A stretch of 64,000 bases of DNA from Leucobacter weissii (GCF_017565745.1 NZ_JAGDYM010000009.1:180895-244894), one strand, 5' to 3'. Counted from the first letter of the stretch, positions 28,580 through 38,637 are shown. Program-made: numbers and translations. The notes: generated from the sequence alone by a model not told the origin.

Positions 28580-29658
28580 TGCAGCAGCGTCCACTCCGTG
28601 TAGAGGGCCCCGAGACCGCTGAGCACGAACACGCCCGCCACGATCCAGAATCGCACCACCACGGCGGTCTCGGCCCAGCCCTTGAGCTCGAAGTGGTGGT
28701 GGATCGGGCTCATCAGGAAGATGCGCTTGCCCCGCGTGATCTTGAAGTAGAGCCGCTGCACGATCACCGAGCCCGACTCGATCACGAACAGTCCGCCGAT
28801 GAGCAGCAGCAGCAGCTCGGTGTGGCTGAGGACCGCGAACGCCGCGATCGCCCCGCCGAGGCCCAGCGAGCCGGTGTCGCCCATGTAGATGTGGGCCGGG
28901 TTGGCGTTCCACCAGATGAAGCCGACCAGCCCGCCGACGAGCGCCGCGGCGATCACCGCGAGATCGAGCGGATCGCGCACCTCGTAGCAGCCCGGTTCGA
29001 TGTGGCGGGCGCACAGCTGGCTGAACTGCCAGAAGCCGATCACCGCGTAGGCGCCGATCGCGAGGATCGACGCGCCCCCGGCGAGCCCGTCGAGCCCGTC
29101 GGTCACGTTCACCGAGTTCGAGGCCGCCGTCACGATCAGGATGATCCAGAGCAGGAAGAGGACGAGGCCGAGCACCGGGCCGAGCGACATGAAGTCGAAG
29201 GGCAGCTCCCGGAAGAGGGAGATGTGGGAGCTGGCGGGCGTGAGACCCCGTTCGTTCGCGAACTGCAGCGCGAGCACACCGAAGGCGACCGCCACGACCA
29301 CCTGCCCCGCGATCTTGGCCCAGCCGCCGAGGCCGAGCGACTGCTGCTTGCGGGTCTTGAGGAAGTCGTCGATGAAGCCGACCGCGCCGAGGCCGACCGT
29401 CAGCAGGATCACGAGCAGCGCCGACGCGGTGGGCTGCTCTCCCGCCAGGAGCTTCGCGAGGAAGTAGGCGATCACCGAGCCCGAGATGAAGATGAGCCCG
29501 CCCATGGTCGGCGTGCCCCGCTTGGCGTGGTGGGACTGCGGCCCGTCCTCCCGGATGAACTGCCCCCAGCGCAGACGGGTGAACAGCCGGATGAACAGCG
29601 GTGTCAGCAGCAGCGAGAACAGCATGGAGATGCCGCCCGCGAACAGCAGCGCGATCAT
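28576..29658 (-). CDS. mraY: Phospho-MurNAc-pentapeptide transferase MraY
   Basis: Ten-helix enzyme that moves phospho-MurNAc-pentapeptide to undecaprenyl phosphate, forming lipid I. 360 residues. The active-site signatures [49 protein letters not shown] and MSPIHHHFE are intact. The start overlaps the murF stop by 4 nt. Confidence 0.98.
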   Translation of the reverse strand: MIALLFAGGISMLFSLLLTPLFIRLFTRLRWGQFIREDGPQSHHAKRGTPTMGGLIFISGSVIAYFLAKLLAGEQPTASALLVILLTVGLGAVGFIDDFLKTRKQQSLGLGGWAKIAGQVVVAVAFGVLALQFANERGLTPASSHISLFRELPFDFMSLGPVLGLVLFLLWIILIVTAASNSVNVTDGLDGLAGGASILAIGAYAVIGFWQFSQLCARHIEPGCYEVRDPLDLAVIAAALVGGLVGFIWWNANPAHIYMGDTGSLGLGGAIAAFAVLSHTELLLLLIGGLFVIESGSVIVQRLYFKITRGKRIFLMSPIHHHFELKGWAETAVVVRFWIVAGVFVLSGLGALYTEWTLLQ

Positions 29659-31100
29659 GCGAAGGCCTCCCCGAGTCGGTCGCCGAGCCGCTGCAGGCCG
29701 GCGGCGTTGGACGATTTCACGAGCACCGTGTCGCCGGCCCCGAGCGTCCGCTCGAGGTAGTCGAACGCCTCGTCGTGATCGGCGAAGAAGACGCTCTCCC
29801 CCGCCCACGACCCCTCGTTGATCGCACTGATGTGCAGGCGGCGGGCCTCGTCCCCGACGACCACGAGTTCGGAGATCCCCAGCCGGACGATCTGCAGCGC
29901 GATGCGGTCGTGCGCCTCACCGGAGAGCTCACCCAGCTCGCTCATGGCCCCGAGCACGGCGACGCTGCGGGCGTCGGGCCGCGCGACCATCGCGAGGGTC
30001 TTCAGCGCGGCGCTCATCGAATCCGGACTGGCGTTGTAGGCGTCGTTGATGATCGTGACGCCGTCGCGCCCGCCCAGCACCTGCATCCGGCCGGGACCGG
30101 CGAGCTCGGTCGCCGCGAGGGAGGCCGCGATCGCGTCGAGCGGCAGCCCGAGCTCGTGCCCCACGGCGGCGGCGGCGAGCGCGTTCGAGACGTGATGCTC
30201 GCCCAGCACCGGGAAGCGGACCGCCGCGGCCTCGCCCCCGATCCTGAGCGTGAAGCGGGTGCCCTCGGCGTCGGCGACGACGTCGTCGGCGCGCACCTCG
30301 GCCTCGGGATGCGCGCCGAACCAGCGCACGCGCGCCCGCGTCAGCTCCGCCATCCGGGCCACCCGGGGATCATCGCGGTTCAGCACGGCCGTCGCCGAAG
30401 CGGGCAGATCGCGCACCATCTCGCTCTTGGCGCGGAAGGTCGCCTCGATCCCCCCGAACTCCCCCGCATGGGCGAGTCCGACCGAGAGCACGACCGCGAT
30501 GTCGGGAGGGGCCATCGCGGTGAGCCTTGCGATCTCGCCCTCGGCGCTGGCTCCCATCTCGGCGACCAGGATCTCCGTCTCCGCGCGCAGCCGCAGCATG
30601 GTGAGCGGCCCGCCGACCTCGTTGTTGAAGGACTTCGCGGAGGCCACGGTGCGGCGCCCGGCGCGCTCCGCCATCGCGGCGATCAGATTCTTCGTGGTGG
30701 TCTTCCCGTTGGAGCCGGTGATGCCGACGATGGTGAGCCCGCCGCCCGCGTGCACGCGGCGGACGACCTCGGTCGCGAGGCGTCCGAGCGCGAGCGTGGC
30801 GTCGTCGACGAGGATCTGCGCGACGCGATCGTCCGTCTCCTGCTCCGCACGGTACTCGTGATCGTCGAGCTCGCGCTCGACGACGAGCAACCGCGCTCCG
30901 CGCGCGACCGCCTGCGCCGCGAAGCGGTGTCCGTCCGTCGTCTCCCCGCGACGGGCGAAGAAGATCTGGCCGGGGGCGATCTCCCGCGAATCCGTCTGGG
31001 CGTCGCCGTCGACGACCGTCCCGCCGTCCGCTCCGTCGCGGCCCGGGATCAATCGGCCGCCGATCGCGTCGGCGATCTCGGCCAGGGTGAGTGCAATCAC
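29655..31100 (-). CDS. murF: UDP-MurNAc-tripeptide:D-Ala-D-Ala ligase MurF
   Basis: Adds the D-Ala-D-Ala dipeptide. 481 residues with [12 protein letters not shown] at the N-terminus, [18 protein letters not shown] as ATP loop, and [12 protein letters not shown] in the third domain. The GTG start overlaps the murE stop (GTGA). Confidence 0.97.
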   Translation of the reverse strand: MIALTLAEIADAIGGRLIPGRDGADGGTVVDGDAQTDSREIAPGQIFFARRGETTDGHRFAAQAVARGARLLVVERELDDHEYRAEQETDDRVAQILVDDATLALGRLATEVVRRVHAGGGLTIVGITGSNGKTTTKNLIAAMAERAGRRTVASAKSFNNEVGGPLTMLRLRAETEILVAEMGASAEGEIARLTAMAPPDIAVVLSVGLAHAGEFGGIEATFRAKSEMVRDLPASATAVLNRDDPRVARMAELTRARVRWFGAHPEAEVRADDVVADAEGTRFTLRIGGEAAAVRFPVLGEHHVSNALAAAAVGHELGLPLDAIAASLAATELAGPGRMQVLGGRDGVTIINDAYNASPDSMSAALKTLAMVARPDARSVAVLGAMSELGELSGEAHDRIALQIVRLGISELVVVGDEARRLHISAINEGSWAGESVFFADHDEAFDYLERTLGAGDTVLVKSSNAAGLQRLGDRLGEAFA

Positions 31101-32683
31101 AGCAGTCCTGCCTCGCGCAGTGCTGCGCGTACTTCGTCTCGTGCCGAGTAGGGGAGCTTGCGCCCCTCGACCTCCTGGTAGTCCTCGTGCCCCGGGCCGG
31201 CATACAGGATAACGTCACCGGGCCGCGCCAGCGAAATGGCGAGTCTGACGGCGGCTCGCGGATCCCCCTCCTCGTACAGCTCCGCGCGTCCCGCCGCTCG
31301 CGCTCCGGCGAGCAGCTGCGCGCGGATCGCCGCGGGGTCCTCGGAGCGGGGGTGGTAGTCGCAGACGATCAGGATGTCGCTGCCCGTCGCGGCGATCCGG
31401 CCCATCTCGGCCCGCTTGCTCGTGTCGCGGTCGCCGTCCGCGCCGAACATGAAGATCACCCGTCCCTCCGCCACCTCGGCGAGCGCGTCGAGCATGGCCG
31501 CGAAGCTGCCCGGCGTGTGCCCGTAGTCGACGTAGAACCTCGGACCGCTGCCGGACGGGTTGATCGCCTCGAGCCGACCGGGGATGTAGACCGGGATGAG
31601 GCCGCCCTGGCGATCCGTGCCCTCGAGGCCGGCCGCGATGCGCTCGAAGCCGATGCCGGCCTCGTGCAGCATGATGAGCGCGAGCGCGGCGTTCTCGGCC
31701 ATGAAGCGCCCGAAGACGGGCACCCGTCCCCGGAACCGCGCTCCCCCCGGCCCCTGGAGCGCGAACGCCACGCCGTCGATGTCCTGAGCCGTCACCGCGA
31801 GATGCCAGTCCGCCTCCGCGCCGTACTCCGTGGCGAGCGTGGTCACCGGGATCCGGGACTCGCGCGCGACACGCCGGCCGTGGGCGGAGTCGACCACGAC
31901 GACGCCGCGGCGCGCGTGCTCGGGCGCGAAGAGGGCGAGCTTCGCCTGGAAGTAGCTCTCCATGTCGCCGAAGTCGTCGAGATGATCCTGCGAGAAGTTG
32001 TTGAAGGCGACGACGTCGAAGCGCACGCCGTCGATCCGATGCCGGACCACCGCATGGGCGGAGACCTCGAGCGCGATCGCCTCGGCGCGCTCCTCGCGCA
32101 TCCGGGCGAGGAGCGCGTGCAGCTCGGGCGCCTCGGGGCTCGTCAGGCCGCTCGTCATCGCGGTGTCGCCGACCCGGCGCTCCGCGGTCGAGCTCAGACC
32201 CGCGCGCAGGCCCGCCGCGCGCAGCAGCTCGGCGAGCAGATAGACCACGCTGGTCTTGCCGTTCGTCCCGGTCACGCCGAAGACGGCGGCGTCGATTCCC
32301 GCGGTGCCGTAGATCTCGGCGGAGACCTCTCCGAGGATCCCGCGTGGATCCTCGGAGACGAGCACGGGAAGGCCGGTCCCTGCCTCGCGCAGCAGCTCCG
32401 CGCCCGCGGGGTCGGTGAGGATCGCGGCGGCGCCGCGTTCCCGGGCCTGCGCGGCGAACTCCGCGCCGTGCCGTCTCTCCCCCGGAAGCGCCGCGTACAG
32501 GTCGCCCGCGCGCACGTCCCGCGAGTCGAGCGTCACCCCGCGCACCTCCCGCTCCGCGGCATCGACGAGGCCGTCGGCTCCGTCGGCGAACGCGAGCGCG
32601 AAGCGCTCCCGGAGGCGCCCCAGGTCCGCGCCGTGCGGAGCCCGCGGTCGGATACTCGTCTCGGCCTGACCGCTCATCACCAC
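31097..32683 (-). CDS. murE: UDP-MurNAc-dipeptide:diamino acid ligase MurE
   Basis: Adds the third stem-peptide residue. 528 residues with ATP loop [15 protein letters not shown] (about 136-150) and NFSQDHLDDFGD. The C-terminal specificity motif, DNPR in meso-diaminopimelate enzymes, reads YHPR here (residues 443-446 in CDYHPRSEDP), so the acidic and Asn positions are changed while Arg stays. This fits a B-type peptidoglycan with another diamino acid; the real substrate cannot be read. Start could be either of two adjacent GTGs or the ATG at 32677. Confidence 0.95.
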   Translation of the reverse strand: MVMSGQAETSIRPRAPHGADLGRLRERFALAFADGADGLVDAAEREVRGVTLDSRDVRAGDLYAALPGERRHGAEFAAQARERGAAAILTDPAGAELLREAGTGLPVLVSEDPRGILGEVSAEIYGTAGIDAAVFGVTGTNGKTSVVYLLAELLRAAGLRAGLSSTAERRVGDTAMTSGLTSPEAPELHALLARMREERAEAIALEVSAHAVVRHRIDGVRFDVVAFNNFSQDHLDDFGDMESYFQAKLALFAPEHARRGVVVVDSAHGRRVARESRIPVTTLATEYGAEADWHLAVTAQDIDGVAFALQGPGGARFRGRVPVFGRFMAENAALALIMLHEAGIGFERIAAGLEGTDRQGGLIPVYIPGRLEAINPSGSGPRFYVDYGHTPGSFAAMLDALAEVAEGRVIFMFGADGDRDTSKRAEMGRIAATGSDILIVCDYHPRSEDPAAIRAQLLAGARAAGRAELYEEGDPRAAVRLAISLARPGDVILYAGPGHEDYQEVEGRKLPYSARDEVRAALREAGLL

Positions 32684-32735
32684 TCGATCCTAGGACACTC
32701 GCCGCGCGGCCGCGCCCGGGCCGCTCCCGTCCGGA

Positions 32736-34535
32736 TCACTGCTCGTCGCCCGTCGGCAGCTTCCGGTACTTGCCGGTGGAGGGCGGGATGTGGAAGGTTC
32801 GGATCGTGGCCTCCGCGGCGTCGTGGAACGAACGGAGCGCCGCGACGCCCCCGTCGCCGGACGTGGGGTAGGCGATCGAGGACACGACGACGTACTGCGG
32901 ATCGTCGGCGGGGAAGATCCCGGCGAAGCTGTGCACGAAGTCGCCGCGGTAGCCGCCGCGGCCGTCCGCCTGCTCGGCGGTGCCCGTCTTGCCCGCGATG
33001 CGATACCCCGGAATCGAGACGTGTTCCGAGATCCAGCCCTGCTTCACGACGTTCTCGAGCATCTGCATCATCGAATCTGCGGTCTTCTCGGAGACCACGC
33101 GGACGGCCTCGCCGTGCTCGGGCTCCTGCACCGAGCCGTCCGCGCCGGTGCAGCTCGCGACGACGCTGGGCGGCACGCGCACGCCCCCGTTCGCGATGGT
33201 CTGGTAGACCCCGGCGGTCTGGACGATCGTCGACGAGAGCCCCTGACCGAACATCGTGTTGTAGGAGGTCTGCCGATCCCACTGATCCGGGGGGTAGAGC
33301 AGGCCCGCGTCCTCGACCTGCAGTCCGGCCCGCGTCGACTCGCCGATGCCGAAGGCCCGCAGATAGTCGTAGCGGGTCTCCGCGTCGAGCTTGGATCCGA
33401 GCATCGAGATGCCGACGTTCGACGAGTGCAGCATGATCCCCGCCAGTGTCCAGGGCATGGCCTCGTGCTGGAAGGAGTCGCTGAAGACCACGCCGTCCTC
33501 GGGCCGCCAGGTGGACGGGACCGAGGCCGTGGTTCCGGGGGTCGCCGCGCCGCTGTCGATCAGCGCCGCGGCCGTGATCGTCTTGAACGTGGAGCCCGGC
33601 TCGTAGGGATCGACGAAGCTCCGCGCCTCGCGCTTGGTCGGATCGCCCGCGTCGACGTCGTTCGGATCCACCGAGCCGTCCTCGGCCACGGCGACGAGCT
33701 CCCCCGTCCTGATGTCGACAACCGTGAGCAGCCCCCATTCGGCGCCGACCCGCTTCACCTGCGCATCGATGATCTGCTGCGTCTCCCACTGCAGATCGCG
33801 GTCCACGGTCAGCTGCACGGTGCCGCCGTTCACGGCTTCCTGGGTGACGACGACGCTGCCGGGCAGGGCGACGCCGTCCGCTCCGCGCTCGTAGCTCTCC
33901 TCGCCGTCGATGCCCGTGAGGCATGCGTCCTGCGAGAGCTCGACCCCGGCCTGCGGCTCCGAGTCGGCTCCGGCGAAGCCGATGAGGTTGCCCGCGACCG
34001 CCCCGTTGGGATAGCTGCGGGCGTGATTGCTGTCGAAGGTGAGCCACGGGATGTTCAGCGCCTTGAGCCGGGTCAGGGTCGTCAGGTCGACGGACCGCTT
34101 CACGTAGGCGAAGTCGGATTTGGGGTCCTCCTCCAGCGCGTCGTCGACGATCGTCTCGATCTCCTCGGCCGTCTGCCCGGTGATCTCGCCGATCTCGGCG
34201 AAGGCCTGCTGCGAGGTCACCCGGACCGTGGCGATCCCCCCCTCATCGGCGGGACGGTAGAACGATCCTCCGCCGACCCGGGTGTTCTTCGGGGAGAGCT
34301 GCACGTCGTAGCGCTCGTCGGTCGTGCCGAGGATCTCCCCGTTGCGGTCGACGATGTCCCCGCGCAGGCTCGGGATCACGATGGGCACCGCGCGCTTCCC
34401 CTTGGCCTGCTCGCCGAGCTCCTCGGCGGAGACGACCTGCACGTCGAAGAGCCGGACCGCGAAGACCAGAGCGCCCACGACGACGATCGTCAGGGCGATG
34501 AGGCGGCGGGCGGTGCCCGAGCGCGTTCTCGTCAT
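32736..34535 (-). CDS. ftsI: Septal class B penicillin-binding protein FtsI (PBP3)
   Basis: Transpeptidase of the divisome, 599 residues. One N-terminal helix (about 12-30), PBP dimerisation domain (RGDIVDRNGEILG), and transpeptidase domain with Ser315-x-x-Lys318 (EPGSTFK), HSSNVG and KTGTAEQ. The ATG at 34535 is preceded by GGGGAGGGG. It lies 61 bp after ftsL. Confidence 0.97.
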   Translation of the reverse strand: MTRTRSGTARRLIALTIVVVGALVFAVRLFDVQVVSAEELGEQAKGKRAVPIVIPSLRGDIVDRNGEILGTTDERYDVQLSPKNTRVGGGSFYRPADEGGIATVRVTSQQAFAEIGEITGQTAEEIETIVDDALEEDPKSDFAYVKRSVDLTTLTRLKALNIPWLTFDSNHARSYPNGAVAGNLIGFAGADSEPQAGVELSQDACLTGIDGEESYERGADGVALPGSVVVTQEAVNGGTVQLTVDRDLQWETQQIIDAQVKRVGAEWGLLTVVDIRTGELVAVAEDGSVDPNDVDAGDPTKREARSFVDPYEPGSTFKTITAAALIDSGAATPGTTASVPSTWRPEDGVVFSDSFQHEAMPWTLAGIMLHSSNVGISMLGSKLDAETRYDYLRAFGIGESTRAGLQVEDAGLLYPPDQWDRQTSYNTMFGQGLSSTIVQTAGVYQTIANGGVRVPPSVVASCTGADGSVQEPEHGEAVRVVSEKTADSMMQMLENVVKQGWISEHVSIPGYRIAGKTGTAEQADGRGGYRGDFVHSFAGIFPADDPQYVVVSSIAYPTSGDGGVAALRSFHDAAEATIRTFHIPPSTGKYRKLPTGDEQ

Positions 34536-34596
34536 CGTGTCCCCTCCCCTTCGGCCTCTGATCGGATGGCGGCTCGCGGCCGGCCGCGGGCATCGC

Positions 34597-35241
34597 TCAG
34601 TGCGTGTCCGGGGCCGGAAGCGTCCCCTGCCACGGTACCGCCGAGGCGGCGGAATCAGCGGCACCCGCCTCGGCCTGTCCCCCGTCCCGTGAGACGAGCA
34701 GCCCGTCGGCGTCCACCACCGGCAGCTGGTCGAGCGTGGCGTTGGGGATGCGATTCTTGCCGACCTCGCTGGTGCGCGGCTCGAGGCTGCCGAGCACCTT
34801 GCCGTCGCTCAACCGCAGCGTGGCCGGGGTCGCGTTCTGCACCATGCCGAGCTCCCCGGCGTTCTCCGCGAGGTTCTGCGGGGAGGCGAGCTTGTCGACG
34901 TTCTGGGAGAGCACGCGCTCGACGCGCATCAGATCGCGCTGCTCCTGTTCGAGGGCCCTGGTCTCGTAGGCTCCCTCTGAGACCGCGATGCTCAGGCCGA
35001 GCTGAGCGGCGAAGGTCGCGAGGATGATCGCGACGGCGACGAGGCCGGCGAGGAGCGGGCTGACGCTGCGACGCGCGGGGCGCGCGGCGGGAACCGGTCG
35101 CAGCTGCGGCCGCGGCGCGGGCGTCGGGGCGGGGAGCGCTCCGAGCCAGTAGGCGTCGGTCTCATGCTGATGCGTCGCGACGGGGTCCGGATCCAGCGCC
35201 CACAACGGCTCGATGGGAGCGGTGCTGTCCCTGGCGCTCAT
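34597..35241 (-). CDS. ftsL: FtsL-type divisome protein
   Basis: 214 residues: a Pro-rich cytoplasmic part, one helix (about 62-85), then a short coiled coil (EQEQRDLMRVERVLSQNVDKL) and a disordered tail. Sequence similarity to FtsL is weak, but position between rsmH and ftsI and topology identify it. The start overlaps the rsmH stop by 4 nt. Confidence 0.85.
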   Translation of the reverse strand: MSARDSTAPIEPLWALDPDPVATHQHETDAYWLGALPAPTPAPRPQLRPVPAARPARRSVSPLLAGLVAVAIILATFAAQLGLSIAVSEGAYETRALEQEQRDLMRVERVLSQNVDKLASPQNLAENAGELGMVQNATPATLRLSDGKVLGSLEPRTSEVGKNRIPNATLDQLPVVDADGLLVSRDGGQAEAGAADSAASAVPWQGTLPAPDTH

Positions 35242-36224
35242 GCCGCCTCCCGCACTCGCTCGGCCGCCCGCAGGCGCGCCGGGACGGCCCGGGGGTTCCG
35301 ATGCTGCTCGGCGGCGTCGGCGCGTTCGGCGCCTCTGGTGAGCAGCGCGAACTCGGGCCGGTGCTCGGGAAGCTCGACGGGAAGCCCCGCGGGGGCGGTG
35401 GAGCGGCTCCGCTCGGCCAGCACGCGCTTGACCAGCCGGTCCTCCAACGACTGATAGCTCATGACGACGATCCGTCCGCCCCGGCCCAGCGACGACAGCG
35501 CGGCGGGGAGCGCGCGCTCCAGGGCGGCCAGTTCGCCGTTGACCTCGACCCGCAGCGCCTGGAAGACCCGTTTCGCGGGATGCCGCCGGTCCCGCAGCGC
35601 CGCCGGGGTGGCCTCCTGCAGCACCTCGACCAGCCGCGCACTGCGCTCGATCGGCGTCGCGGCCCGCGCGGCCACGATCGCCCGCGCGTACCTCGCCGCC
35701 AGGGGCTCCTCCCCGTAGCGTTCGAAGAGCTCGCGCAGCCGGCCCTCGGGCTCCTCGGCGAGCACCTCGGCGGCCGTCCGCCCGGTCGTCTGGTCCATCC
35801 GCATGTCGAGCGGCGCGTCGCGGGCGTAGGCGAAGCCTCGCCCGGCGTCGTCGAGCTGCAGCGAGCTCACCCCGAGATCGAAGAGGACGCCGTCGACCCG
35901 GTCGAGGCCCGCCGCCGCGGCGGCCTCCGCGAGACCGTCGTAGACGGTGTGCCGGAGGATCGCGCGCTCCCCGAAGCGGTCGAGCCTGCGGGCCGCGAGC
36001 GCGAGCGCGTCGGGATCCCGGTCGAGGCCGAGCAGCGTCAGTCCCGGGTGGGCCGCCAGCAGGGCCTCGCCGTGGCCGCCCATGCCGAGGGTCGCGTCGA
36101 CGACGACCGCTCCGGGGCGCGCGGCGACCGGCGCGAGCAGTTCGAGACAGCGCTCGATCATCACCGGCGTGTGCAGCGCGCCGGGATCGGCACCGTCGTA
36201 TCGTTCTGCGAGTGAGGCGACCAT
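35238..36224 (-). CDS. rsmH: 16S rRNA m4C1402 methyltransferase RsmH
   Basis: SAM-dependent N4-methyltransferase acting on C1402 of 16S rRNA. 328 residues with HTPVMIERCLELL, DATLGMGGHGEALL, LFDLGVSSLQLDDAGRGF and RVFQALRVEVNGEL. It lies between mraZ and ftsL, the invariant dcw order. ATG start with GGAAG upstream. Confidence 0.97.
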   Translation of the reverse strand: MVASLAERYDGADPGALHTPVMIERCLELLAPVAARPGAVVVDATLGMGGHGEALLAAHPGLTLLGLDRDPDALALAARRLDRFGERAILRHTVYDGLAEAAAAAGLDRVDGVLFDLGVSSLQLDDAGRGFAYARDAPLDMRMDQTTGRTAAEVLAEEPEGRLRELFERYGEEPLAARYARAIVAARAATPIERSARLVEVLQEATPAALRDRRHPAKRVFQALRVEVNGELAALERALPAALSSLGRGGRIVVMSYQSLEDRLVKRVLAERSRSTAPAGLPVELPEHRPEFALLTRGAERADAAEQHRNPRAVPARLRAAERVREAA

Positions 36225-36338
36225 GATGTCTTCCGGGGCGTCGTCCGTGAGGCCGGGATCCCTGGTCCCTCGTCCGTCGACCTGCCGCAGGGGAAGCGCG
36301 TCAGGGAGAGCGGAGACGAGAGGCCACGGGTACCGGCG

Positions 36339-36770
36339 CTAGAACATGCCCGGGATCACCTCCTCCTCGATCTCGGAGAACGCGGTCTCCTGCTCGTCCA
36401 GATACGTCTGCCAGGCCCCGGCGTCCCAGATCTCCGCTCGGCTGCCGGCGCCGATCACCGCGAGTTCCCGATCGAGCCCGGCGTAGTCCCGAAGCGCGGG
36501 CGGCACGGTGAACCGGCCCTGCTTGTCGGGCGTCTCGGCGTGGGCGCCGGACAGGAAGACCCTGAGATAGTCGCGCCCCTGCTTGGAGGTGATGGGCGCC
36601 TCGCGGATCCGCTCGTGCATGCGGGTGAACTCGGTCTCGCTGAAGACGTAGAGGCAGCGCTCCTGCCCTCTGGTGACGACCAGACCCTCGGCCAGTTCCT
36701 CCCGGAACTTCGCCGGCAGGATGAAGCGCCCCTTCTCGTCGAGCTTCGGGGTGTAGGTGCCGAGGAACAT
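36339..36770 (-). CDS. mraZ: Transcriptional regulator MraZ
   Basis: 143-residue double SpoVT-AbrB domain protein that binds its own promoter and controls the dcw cluster. [21 protein letters not shown] opens the first domain; [21 protein letters not shown] is the second DXXXR-type motif. AAGGAGG lies five bases before the ATG. Six CCACTT-like repeats upstream (36835-36892) are its likely binding boxes. Confidence 0.97.
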   Translation of the reverse strand: MFLGTYTPKLDEKGRFILPAKFREELAEGLVVTRGQERCLYVFSETEFTRMHERIREAPITSKQGRDYLRVFLSGAHAETPDKQGRFTVPPALRDYAGLDRELAVIGAGSRAEIWDAGAWQTYLDEQETAFSEIEEEVIPGMF

Positions 36771-36834
36771 CGGCGCCTCCTTCCCCGCGGTGCTCGACCG
36801 ACGATTCGAGACCCGTCCGCCGCGGGTCTTAGCG

Positions 36835-36892
36835 CCACTTTACTCCACTTTCCCCCACTTTCACCATTTTTCCTCCACTTTTTGCTCCACTT
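36835..36892 (-). promoter_or_regulatory. MraZ box array upstream of mraZ
   Basis: Read on the minus strand, AAGTGG occurs at 36835, 36845 and 36855 (exactly 10-bp steps), again at 36875 and 36887, with AAATGG at 36864. MraZ proteins bind tandem AAAGTG- or TGGG-type repeats before mraZ in other bacteria. The array starts 65 bp above the mraZ ATG. Confidence 0.8.
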
Positions 36893-36945
36893 CTCCCCAC
36901 CGCGCCCCTCGACCGCGCCGCCGCCGCCGATCCGGGCGCACGAAA

Positions 36946-36973
36946 AAGGGCGGTGGAATCATCCACCGCCCTT
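36946..36973 (-). terminator. Intrinsic terminator upstream of mraZ
   Basis: AAGGGCGGTGGA (36946-36957) and TCCACCGCCCTT (36962-36973) form a perfect 12-bp stem with a 4-nt loop, followed on the minus strand by TTTTT. It ends the DUF3040 transcript and isolates the mraZ promoter. Confidence 0.85.
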
Positions 36974-37042
36974 GATTCAGGGGTGCGGCCGGTCAGGCCG
37001 CGTGCGCGATCAGCGCTCCATCTCTCGCTGCGCTCCGTAGGC

Positions 37043-37091
37043 TGCCGCCGCGGGCGGCACCGAGCGCCACCCGAAACGCCGTGCGTTTCGG
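37043..37091 (-). terminator. Two hairpins with 3-nt loops abutting the DUF3040 stop
   Basis: CCGAAACGC (37071-37079) and GCGTTTCGG (37083-37091) pair around CGT, touching the stop codon at 37092. TGCCGCC (37043-37049) and GGCGGCA (37053-37059) form a second. They precede the strong terminator at 36946. Confidence 0.5.
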
Positions 37092-37469
37092 CTAGCGCTC
37101 ACCCTCGATCCGCTGATCCCAGCGGCGCTCCATCCGATCGCTGAAGCTCTCCGAGGCCGACGGCCCGGAGGCGGAGGGCCTGCGCGCCTCTCCATCGGAG
37201 ACGCCGGGAGCCTCGGTCTTCGTGAAGGCGAGCACCGCGCCGCCGAGCATCGCCACGAAACCGATGAGCCCCAGCCACCACTGCTGAGCGGAGACCGCGG
37301 TGAGGAGCACGCCGATGCCGACGACTCCGCACAGGATCCCGAGCACGAGGGAACGGATGCTGACGCGGCGGGTCGGGTTCGAAGCCGCACGCATCACGTC
37401 CGCCTCGCTCTGGTAAAGCCGGCGCTCCATGTCGTCGAGCAGTTGCTGCTCGCGTTCCGACAGTCCCAT
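37092..37469 (-). CDS. DUF3040 small membrane protein
   Basis: 125 residues. The start MGLSEREQQLLDDMERRLYQSEA is the DUF3040 signature, followed by two helices (about 37-58 and 61-80) and a polar tail. ATG at 37469 has GGAGG six bases upstream; the longer open frame has no support. It is widespread near mraZ in actinobacteria. Function unknown. Confidence 0.88.
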   Translation of the reverse strand: MGLSEREQQLLDDMERRLYQSEADVMRAASNPTRRVSIRSLVLGILCGVVGIGVLLTAVSAQQWWLGLIGFVAMLGGAVLAFTKTEAPGVSDGEARRPSASGPSASESFSDRMERRWDQRIEGER

Positions 37470-37523
37470 CTTCACCTCCCGGTCCCGTGGTCTTCCCACC
37501 AGTCTACGCCAGCGGAACCCGGC

Positions 37524-37529
37524 TAGGCT
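37524..37529 (+). promoter_or_regulatory. -10 element for leaderless prenyltransferase transcript
   Basis: TAGGCT ends seven bases before the GTG at 37537 and no Shine-Dalgarno is present, so the mRNA is probably leaderless. Confidence 0.5.
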
Positions 37530-37536
37530 AGGCGAC

Positions 37537-38637
37537 GTGGAGGAAACGACGCGACTCGCAGGGCTCATTCAGGAGCGGATCGACGATACGCTCGCCGCCC
37601 ATCGCGGCGAGCTGCAGCCGCTCGGCGCGGATATCGCCCCGCTGCTCGACGAGGCCGCCGACTATCTTGCGGGCGGCAAGCGGCTCCGCGCGCGCTTCGC
37701 CGTGCTCGGATATCGGGCGGTGCGCCCGCTCGACGTCTTCGGCGAGCCGAGCGGCGAGCTCGGGGTGGTGCTCGACGCCGCCTGCGCGCTGGAGCTCTTC
37801 CACGCCGCCGCGCTGATCCACGACGACGTGATCGATCGCTCCGATACTCGACGGGGGCGCCCGTCCGCCCACCGCCATTTCGCCTCCCTGCACGACGACG
37901 CCGGCTGGCGCGGCTCGGCCGAGCACTTCGGCCTCGCCGGGGCCATCCTGCTCGGAGACCTGCTGCAGTCGTGGGCCGACGAGTTGATGCAGCGGGCCTG
38001 CGACCGAGCGGCCGCCGCGGCCGGCCGCGCCGCCCGCGAGCACTTCAACCGGATGCGGAGCGAGGTCGCGGCGGGCCAGTACCTCGACGTGTTCGAGGAG
38101 CAGCAGCCCGAGTTCGCGCCCGAGCAGCAGCAGCTCGAGCGCTCGACGCTCGTGCTCGTCTACAAGTCCGCCAAGTACAGCGTGGAGGCTCCGCTGCTGA
38201 TCGGCGCGGCCCTCGCGGGCGCGGATGAGGAGCAGGAGGGCGCGCTCTCCGAGTTCGGGCTCCCCGTGGGCGTCGCGTTCCAGCTCCGCGACGATCTGCT
38301 CGGCGTGTTCGGCGACAGCGACCTGACCGGCAAGCCTGCGAGCGACGATCTGCTGGAGGGGAAGCGCACGGTGCTCGTCACCCTCTCCCGCACCTCGCTT
38401 CCGGATACGCAGCGCCGACTCTTCGACGAGATGCTCGGCGATCCCACGCTGGAGGCGGAGCAGATCGAGATGATGCAGCGAACGATCCGCGACAGCGGAG
38501 CGGTGCGCCGAGTGGAGGACATGATCGCCCGCAACATCGACCGCGCGGAGGCGTCGCTCGATTTCGCGCCGCTCGACGTCGGAGCCAAGGAGCGGCTCAT
38601 CGACCTCGCGCGCAGATCCACCCGGCGCGTCGCCTGA
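37537..38637 (+). CDS. Polyprenyl diphosphate synthase (IdsA/GrcC type)
   Basis: 366-residue all-helical trans-prenyltransferase condensing isopentenyl diphosphate into a longer allylic diphosphate, for menaquinone or carotenoid synthesis. The first Asp-rich motif is DDVIDRSDTRRG and the second QLRDDLLG; GGKRLRA near the N-terminus and a KSAKYS helix are present. Start GTG 37537 chosen because homology begins there and a -10 lies just upstream. Product chain length cannot be assigned. Confidence 0.92.
   Translation: MEETTRLAGLIQERIDDTLAAHRGELQPLGADIAPLLDEAADYLAGGKRLRARFAVLGYRAVRPLDVFGEPSGELGVVLDAACALELFHAAALIHDDVIDRSDTRRGRPSAHRHFASLHDDAGWRGSAEHFGLAGAILLGDLLQSWADELMQRACDRAAAAAGRAAREHFNRMRSEVAAGQYLDVFEEQQPEFAPEQQQLERSTLVLVYKSAKYSVEAPLLIGAALAGADEEQEGALSEFGLPVGVAFQLRDDLLGVFGDSDLTGKPASDDLLEGKRTVLVTLSRTSLPDTQRRLFDEMLGDPTLEAEQIEMMQRTIRDSGAVRRVEDMIARNIDRAEASLDFAPLDVGAKERLIDLARRSTRRVA

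Noticed and set aside
36225..36338. Gap between mraZ and rsmH checked for a tRNA or small RNA
   Set aside because: No cloverleaf or conserved RNA motif seen; it appears to be an untranslated spacer.
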